In this document: piece by piece, positions 57,444-64,000 of the stretch
How the letters are laid out: each line of letters opens with the position of its first letter
Position numbering within the stretch: the first letter of the stretch is position 1
DNA from: Nitrospirillum iridis
GTDB taxonomy: Bacteria; Pseudomonadota; Alphaproteobacteria; Azospirillales; Azospirillaceae
Assembly (NCBI RefSeq): GCF_014205765.1
Contig: NZ_JACIIZ010000005.1
Coordinates: forward strand, 322,837-386,836
DNA length: 64,000 nucleotides
Direction: 5' to 3'
Made by a program: the position numbers and the translations under genes
Notes under the pieces: model-generated
What the model saw: the letters and a program-made list of their open reading frames with translations, nothing else
What the model was told of the DNA's origin: nothing
Database searches by the model: none

Positions 57444-59846
57444 TCAGTAAGTGACTGACATCTTGGCGGAGACGAAACGCGGCGGCGCCAGCTGGTATGA
57501 TGGCAGGTTCGCGGCCACACCATTATAGGCCAGGGCGTTGTTCCCGAAGTTGATGCCGCCGATGTAGTGCTTGTCGAACAGGTTGGTGACCGACAGCACG
57601 AACTTGGTGGTGAACTTGCCCGTCAGCGCCTCTGGCAGGGTGTACCCGGCCGACACGTCGAAGGTGTAGAAGGACGGCACCTCTTCATCGTTGGTCAGCG
57701 AGCTGAAACGGTGGGCGGTGTACTTGCCCTGGATCTGGGCGAAGTAGTTGTCCCGCTCATACCGCAGCATGGACGACACCAGCCATTCGGGCGTGTCCGT
57801 CAGTTGCTTGCCAGCCGTGGGCAGCGGCACCGTGCTGCCATTGCCCAAGCCGACATAGATGTCGTTCTTCAGATGGCTCTGGGTGTAGGCCGCCGACAGA
57901 TAGGCGGAAAAGCCGTCGATGGGCTTGGTGCCGATCTCCGCTTCCGCGCCCTTGATGATGACGCCGCCGATGTTCTTCGACACCGTGGTGTTGGCGGTCA
58001 CGTCAAACAGCGACTGCTGGCGGTTGGAGTAGTTGGTGTTGAACAAAGTGAAGGAACTGATGAACCATTCGTCGGCGTGGCGGACGCCTGCCTCCAGGTC
58101 CACCGTCGTCTCCGGCTGGATGGTGGAGAGGTTCACGCCCGGGGTGTACAGGGCCGAGTTGTCGGTGGCGCGGAAGGTCTGCGTCGCCGACATGAAGACT
58201 TGGTTGCTGTCGTCGATATGATAGACGGCGCCGGCGCTGGGCACGAACTTGCCCTGGTCCAATTCCGGCCGGGTCGGGGCCACCGCGTTGCCGGCGGTGC
58301 GTAGGCTCAGCGGCAAATAGTTGATGCCGCTGCGGTTGATCTGCGAGTGCTGCAGGCCGACGCTGAGCGCCAGCTTGTCATCGAACAGATTGAGGGTGTC
58401 GACCACGAAAGGCCGCACCACCTCGGTCGTCGTCTTCTGGTCCTGGGTGCGGACCACCGTGCCGTCGGCGCGGAAGACGTGCTCGTTGTAGAGGTCCGGC
58501 CACAGGCTGACGGGGTTGCCATAGGCATCCACCGACAGCAGTGGCTTCCATTCGCGCAGCTTGCCGATTTCGTACTGGAAGCCCACCACCAGTTCGTTGT
58601 GGCCGTAGCTCCACTTGCCGCGGGTCAGGAACCCGGGGCGCATCTGCTGCTGGGCGAAGGGGTTGTAGAACAGCTTGGTGTCCCTGGTGTCACCGTCGCC
58701 GTTCAGATCCCGGGGTCCGCCCAACTGGGCCGCATTGGTCTCAGAGAAATAGCCGGCGGTGCCGCCAGCGCCGAAGCCGTACCAGAGGTAGGGCTGGACA
58801 TCGAGGCGAATGCTGTCGGTCAGGGCGAAATTGCCCTTCACCGACACCACCAGGTTCTCGAAAGGGTTGGTCGCCAGCTTGTAGTAGTTTGACCGCTGCA
58901 GCAGCGTCTGTCCGTTCAAATTGGCGCTGTTGTTATCGTTTTGCGCCGTACCGTTCGCCGCCGGGTCGGTGGGGGCGAAGGCCGTGGCGAAGTTGAAGTT
59001 GTAGCCGTATTGCGCGATCTGCGCCTTGTTCAGCGCCTGATACGAATAGGTCTCCGCCGTATTGTAGAAGGCGCTGAGGGCGATGCGGCTGCTGTCGCCG
59101 ATGTCATGCGCGATGGAGGCGTCGACATGCTGGCGTTTGGTGTCGCCCACGCCGCGCCACACGTCGACCGCCGCGTTGGAGTAGGAGATGAAGGCCTTGG
59201 TACGGAAGCCGATGTCGCCCGTATCCACGCGCACGAATTCGCGGCGCAGGCTGTTGTCGCCCAGCGCCTGCTGCGCCATGACATGGAAGTCGTCGGACGG
59301 CTTCTGGATGACCATGCCGATGTTGCCGCCCGTCTCGCCCACGTTGGGGGTGTCGGCATCGCCAGCACCCTGCATGATGTAGACTTGGGAGAGGTTTTCG
59401 GCGTCGATGTATTCCTGCGGATAGACGTTGAAGGTGCCGCTGTCGTTCACCGGCACGCCGTCCAGGATCAGGCCGATCTGATTGGACTGGAAGCCGCGGA
59501 CGGAGATGGCGCCGCGGCCGGTACCGGTGGCGTCACGGCCATTGGAGTTCACGCCCGGGGCCAGGTTGATCAGCTGGAAGGGGTTGGCCGCCGCCGGCTG
59601 GTCCTGGATGAACTGCCGCGAAACCGAGGAGGCGGACTTCGGCGCCTCTTGCAAGGTGATCATACCGGCGGCCCCCGCCGGGCGACCGCTGGTGACCAGG
59701 ATCGTCTCCACGTCACCGGCCGACGAGGCCTCCTGCGCCAAGGCGCCGGCACACACCACAACGTTGAGCGCCACCCCAGCCAGCAAGGCGCCGCGCAGCC
59801 GAGACCCTTCACGGACGGCGTCGCCGTCCCGTGCCAAAATCGTCAT
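57444..59846 (-). CDS. TonB-dependent outer membrane receptor
   Basis: 800 residues. A signal peptide (LRGALLAGVALNVVVCAGALAQ) precedes a TonB-box-like VETILVTSG and a plug domain with NGRDATGTGRGAISVRGFQS and IGLILDGVPVNDSGTFN. The barrel has a typical end NLFDKHYIGGINFGN and the final aromatic strand SAKMSVTY. It takes up a bound nutrient, such as an iron complex or carbohydrate, using TonB energy. Ligand not predictable from sequence. No adjacent FecR/FecI or transporter genes; it is monocistronic, ending at a shared terminator. Confidence 0.9.
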   Translation of the reverse strand: MTILARDGDAVREGSRLRGALLAGVALNVVVCAGALAQEASSAGDVETILVTSGRPAGAAGMITLQEAPKSASSVSRQFIQDQPAAANPFQLINLAPGVNSNGRDATGTGRGAISVRGFQSNQIGLILDGVPVNDSGTFNVYPQEYIDAENLSQVYIMQGAGDADTPNVGETGGNIGMVIQKPSDDFHVMAQQALGDNSLRREFVRVDTGDIGFRTKAFISYSNAAVDVWRGVGDTKRQHVDASIAHDIGDSSRIALSAFYNTAETYSYQALNKAQIAQYGYNFNFATAFAPTDPAANGTAQNDNNSANLNGQTLLQRSNYYKLATNPFENLVVSVKGNFALTDSIRLDVQPYLWYGFGAGGTAGYFSETNAAQLGGPRDLNGDGDTRDTKLFYNPFAQQQMRPGFLTRGKWSYGHNELVVGFQYEIGKLREWKPLLSVDAYGNPVSLWPDLYNEHVFRADGTVVRTQDQKTTTEVVRPFVVDTLNLFDDKLALSVGLQHSQINRSGINYLPLSLRTAGNAVAPTRPELDQGKFVPSAGAVYHIDDSNQVFMSATQTFRATDNSALYTPGVNLSTIQPETTVDLEAGVRHADEWFISSFTLFNTNYSNRQQSLFDVTANTTVSKNIGGVIIKGAEAEIGTKPIDGFSAYLSAAYTQSHLKNDIYVGLGNGSTVPLPTAGKQLTDTPEWLVSSMLRYERDNYFAQIQGKYTAHRFSSLTNDEEVPSFYTFDVSAGYTLPEALTGKFTTKFVLSVTNLFDKHYIGGINFGNNALAYNGVAANLPSYQLAPPRFVSAKMSVTY

Positions 59847-60121
59847 GAGATCCCCCGATCTTTCCTACCCAGCGCCCACTTCCCATGGGGTCGCCAACCG
59901 ATGCTTCTGCAGCTGCAACTATCATTGGTTTGTTGCAGTTTCAAGGCGTTGGCAAAAAAGCTTGGGGACAATATGTCCTTTGCGCTTCGCATGCGCGAAT
60001 TCGCCTGGACCTTGGGCAAACGGACGGTGGTCCTGTCCATTTTCTGACCATCCGGTCAGCCAGATTCACGCACGGAAAGGGCGAATCGAGACAGAACCGC
60101 AAAGGTCGCGGGCGGCGGGTA

Positions 60122-61537
60122 TCAGTCCGCCTTCTTCGCCTTGCCCTTGGCCTTACACGGCAGGTCCGCCACCGCCAACTGGCCATCGGCGATGGCCTGC
60201 TTCAACAGGCCGTGATCCCGCGCGCTGATCTCGGCATAGCCGGCGGCGAAGTCCGCCACGGCGTCGTCAAAGGTCCCGGAGGTCCCCAGGTAGCCCGAGA
60301 TCAGGGCCGCATCGCCGGAACGGGCGTGGGCGCGCGCCAGCGTGGTGCCGCACAGGGTGGCATAGAAATCCAACCGGTCGCTTTCCATCAGGGTGCTGGC
60401 CGAGGCCATGCGCCGGTCCTTCAACTGGCGGATATAGAAATAGCGGCCAGCCTCATCCGCCGCCCAGCCAAGAAAACCGTCGCTGACCGTCTGCAGGACG
60501 CGTTGGCCCACCACGACCCGCTGCCCCTGGTTGGCGTAGGGCGAGGCGCCGGCGTAAGGCGCCAAGGCCGACGCCATGGCCTCCTTCACCTGCAGGAACA
60601 GGGGATGGCCGTCCGGGTCGATGAACAGGCCAATGGCGCAGAACGTGCCCACGGACCCCACCCCCACCACCTTGAACGCCACGTCGGCCAGTTGATAGCG
60701 GTCGATGAGGAAGCGCCGCTCCTCCGGCAAGGTATCGCGATAGCGGGTGAAGAGGGCGCGGGCGCGCAAGGCCGCCTGGCCCTGGCGGTCCGTCTCCTCA
60801 TCAAAATGATAGATCAGGGGTGGCGCGTCGCGGATGCGGGCCTCACGCCCGTCGTGGTCCGCCAGGCGGGGAAAGTCGTCGCCGGCGGATGGCGTGGCCG
60901 CCGCCTTGGCCAACAGCGCCATCTCCTTCTCGCGAACCGCCAGATCACTGATGCCCTGGGCCATGGCGGTGATGTCCACCCGACTGGACCAGGCGGTCAG
61001 TGGATCAAGATCGGCCAATTCGGCCATGCGCAGGCGATAGGCGGTGACGGCGGCCCGGGCCATGTCTTTCGCCGCGGCGGGGGCATGGCCGGAATCCAAG
61101 GCCGCCAGCACCAAAGAAGCGGCCAGCCGCTTCACATCCCATTCGAAGGGAGCGGACAGCGTCTCGTCGAAGTCATTCAGATCGAAGACCGGGCGCCCCT
61201 CCGGGCTGGCGTAGACGCCGAAGTTCATCAGATGGCAGTCGCCCGACGCCTGCACGCGGATGCCACTGGCCGGCAAGGCCGCCAGATCGCGCACCATGAC
61301 CGCGGCGGCCCCGCGCAGGAAGGTGAACGGGCTGGCCACCATGCGCGCCCAGCGCACCGGCAGCAGGGATTGAATGCGCTGGGCAGACGTCGCCAGCAGC
61401 AGGGCGATGGGGTCGCCCCGGCCTTGCAGCGCCGGAAGCGCGGCGTTGCCCGACCGGGGGGCGGCGTCGCGCAAATCCTTGCCAGCCTCCCGGCGGCGAT
61501 TGGCGGGCAGGGTCCGCAGGGCGGCGAGATCGGTCAT
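60122..61537 (-). CDS. DUF2252 family protein
   Basis: 471 residues from ATG 61537 behind GGAGAGA. Family features: LLPVRWARMVASPFTFLRGA, ASGDCHLMNFGVYASPEGRP-VFDLNDFDET, FEWDVKRLAASLVLAA, and YQLADVAFKVVGVGSVGTF, then LFLQVKEAMAS. The GDCHLxNFG ... FDLNDFDE pattern resembles kinase-fold phosphotransferases, and DUF2252 is commonly placed near that superfamily; enzymatic function is not established. The C-terminal tail is Lys-rich. Confidence 0.88.
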   Translation of the reverse strand: MTDLAALRTLPANRRREAGKDLRDAAPRSGNAALPALQGRGDPIALLLATSAQRIQSLLPVRWARMVASPFTFLRGAAAVMVRDLAALPASGIRVQASGDCHLMNFGVYASPEGRPVFDLNDFDETLSAPFEWDVKRLAASLVLAALDSGHAPAAAKDMARAAVTAYRLRMAELADLDPLTAWSSRVDITAMAQGISDLAVREKEMALLAKAAATPSAGDDFPRLADHDGREARIRDAPPLIYHFDEETDRQGQAALRARALFTRYRDTLPEERRFLIDRYQLADVAFKVVGVGSVGTFCAIGLFIDPDGHPLFLQVKEAMASALAPYAGASPYANQGQRVVVGQRVLQTVSDGFLGWAADEAGRYFYIRQLKDRRMASASTLMESDRLDFYATLCGTTLARAHARSGDAALISGYLGTSGTFDDAVADFAAGYAEISARDHGLLKQAIADGQLAVADLPCKAKGKAKKAD

Positions 61538-61589
61538 GGCTCTCTCCAAACAGGTCGAGGGCGCGGACGGCGTGGAGCGGACAAATCCA

Positions 61590-61633
61590 GCTATGGCTGG
61601 CTGCGGTTCCGATTAAACGCAGCCGACCATAGC
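61590..61633. repeat. Dispersed palindromic intergenic repeat, copy 2
   Basis: GCTATGGCTGGCTGCGGTTC ... CGCAGCCGACCATAGC is the reverse complement of the element at 17525-17568 with about six changes, several of them paired so the stem is kept. The centre GGTTCCGATTAAA is identical. It lies 53 nt upstream of the DUF2252 start. Confidence 0.7.
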
Positions 61634-61823
61634 GTCGGGGGCGATTATGGCAGGGATGTGAAGCCGTGCCGGTAGGCACCGCGGCTGGGAAGCCGCTACC
61701 GCACGGAATGTTCACCACAGATACGGACGCCATTCCATGACGGCTCATGGAAATGGACAATCGGCCGCAGTACGCCCCACCGGGGCGTCGGCCATAAGCA
61801 TCTGATTTTTAGGAGGGTTCGGA

Positions 61824-61898
<75 letters not shown>

Positions 61899-62124
61899 GC
61901 CCGTCCGGTGGGCGGGGTAATTGCCACAGGGGCGGATGGTATGCAAGCCCTTTGATCGAAGAAAATGAAAGAAAGTCCGGGACGCCCGATCGGATCATCC
62001 CCCAGATGCCCCGTGACAAGGCTTGGCGTCGGCCCATTCTGCGCCTATTTTCGGACCCTTGCGACAGGGAAAAGGCCAGGGTTTCCGCCCGTCCCCGCCC
62101 CCTTCTGGAGTAACCATCCCCCCC

Positions 62125-62292
62125 ATGACCCGGAACATGACCGACAAGCCGACCACCAAGCCCGGCGCCGAGAAGACCCTGACACGCGAGGAACGCCTGG
62201 CGGCCGCGCTGCGCGAAAACCTGCGTCGCCGCAAGACGCAGTCGCGTGAGCGGGAGGACACCGCCGACAGCCCGGCATCCGACGGCGAGTGA
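62125..62292 (+). CDS. Small basic conserved protein
   Basis: 55 residues from ATG 62125, with an alternative ATG at 62137; GGAG lies upstream. MTDKPTTKPGAEKTLTREER-LAAALRENLRRRKTQS and an acidic tail. A highly charged single helix with the LAAALRxNLRRRK motif, found as a short uncharacterised protein in many alphaproteobacteria. Function unknown. It precedes dcd and murA. Confidence 0.65.
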   Translation: MTRNMTDKPTTKPGAEKTLTREERLAAALRENLRRRKTQSREREDTADSPASDGE

Positions 62293-62311
62293 ATTGCGGA
62301 CCAGCCGCTTA

Positions 62312-62323
62312 ACCACATGTGGT
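62312..62323. promoter_or_regulatory. Perfect 12-bp palindrome upstream of dcd
   Basis: ACCACATGTGGT lies 20 nt after the stop of the small basic protein gene, in the 173-nt spacer before dcd. It may be a regulator site; no protein can be proposed. Confidence 0.35.
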
Positions 62324-62465
62324 GGGTGGAACCCAATCCTGAGGCCCATTCCTGGGGCATATGTCCGCCAGATATGGCGTCAAAGTCACCTTGAGCGCCG
62401 CGCGGGGAGGGTCTAAGAAGGGATCCGTAATCCTTGCCCGACACCCGACCCCAGGAGTACCGCCC

Positions 62466-64000
<1,535 letters not shown>

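Overview
The window is high-GC chromosomal DNA of an alphaproteobacterium, most probably a Rhodospirillales/Azospirillaceae member (Azospirillum/Nitrospirillum/Niveispirillum type). The basis is the glnB-glnA pair with a sigma-54-type promoter, the dcd-murA neighbourhood, and the frequent GNAT, YjbR, DUF1028 and DUF2252 genes. Organism assignment is inference from gene content.

Left host arm (1-17.5 kb): a glycine-rich-domain-like protein; a frameshifted YjbR remnant; tRNA-His(GTG); glnB-glnA (nitrogen sensing and assimilation); a membrane histidine kinase overlapping a REC-DUF3369-GGDEF-EAL response regulator (c-di-GMP signalling); an intact YjbR protein; a GNAT acetyltransferase; a PaiB-like regulator; a CheZ-like phosphatase; a small secreted Cys protein coupled to a DUF1028 Ntn-hydrolase; a crotonase; an unknown protein; an ECF sigma / anti-sigma / periplasmic metal-sensor operon; and nicotinate phosphoribosyltransferase.

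Phage-like block (about 17.6-53.2 kb), almost all on the minus strand and therefore read from right to left. It starts with a small control region (XRE repressor on the plus strand with three palindromic operators, plus short unknown genes). TerS, TerL, portal, XkdF-like protease, capsid, head-tail connectors, major tail protein, a G/GT chaperone pair with a -1 frameshift, tape measure, DUF2460, DUF2163, NlpC/P60, tail hub, tailspike, fibre accessory genes and lysis genes follow. The tail order is that of Rhodobacter-type gene transfer agents and their siphovirus relatives. No integrase, replication gene or att repeat is visible.

The block is interrupted by low-GC cargo. Two proteins share a homologous N-terminal domain and an RDD-x-GRW linker but carry unrelated C-termini: one a BPSL0067-like NlpC/P60 amidase, the other unrecognised. 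Each is followed by small genes that look like immunity genes (a Sel1-repeat protein 6 nt after one; two small acidic proteins after the other). This resembles a phage-borne polymorphic toxin/immunity system placed around the terminase genes and is the most novel feature. Other cargo: a GT-C membrane glycosyltransferase beside the tailspike, a lipoprotein, a membrane-anchored protein, and a short plus-strand gene.

Right host arm (53.6-64 kb): two small unknown proteins, a NIPSNAP protein, a DUF1579-like protein divergent from a WYL-type regulator with two inverted-repeat operators, a TonB-dependent receptor, a DUF2252 protein, tRNA-Thr(GGT), a small basic protein, dcd, and the start of murA (cut by the window edge). 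A palindromic intergenic repeat occurs at 17.5 kb and 61.6 kb, with a half copy at 0.75 kb.
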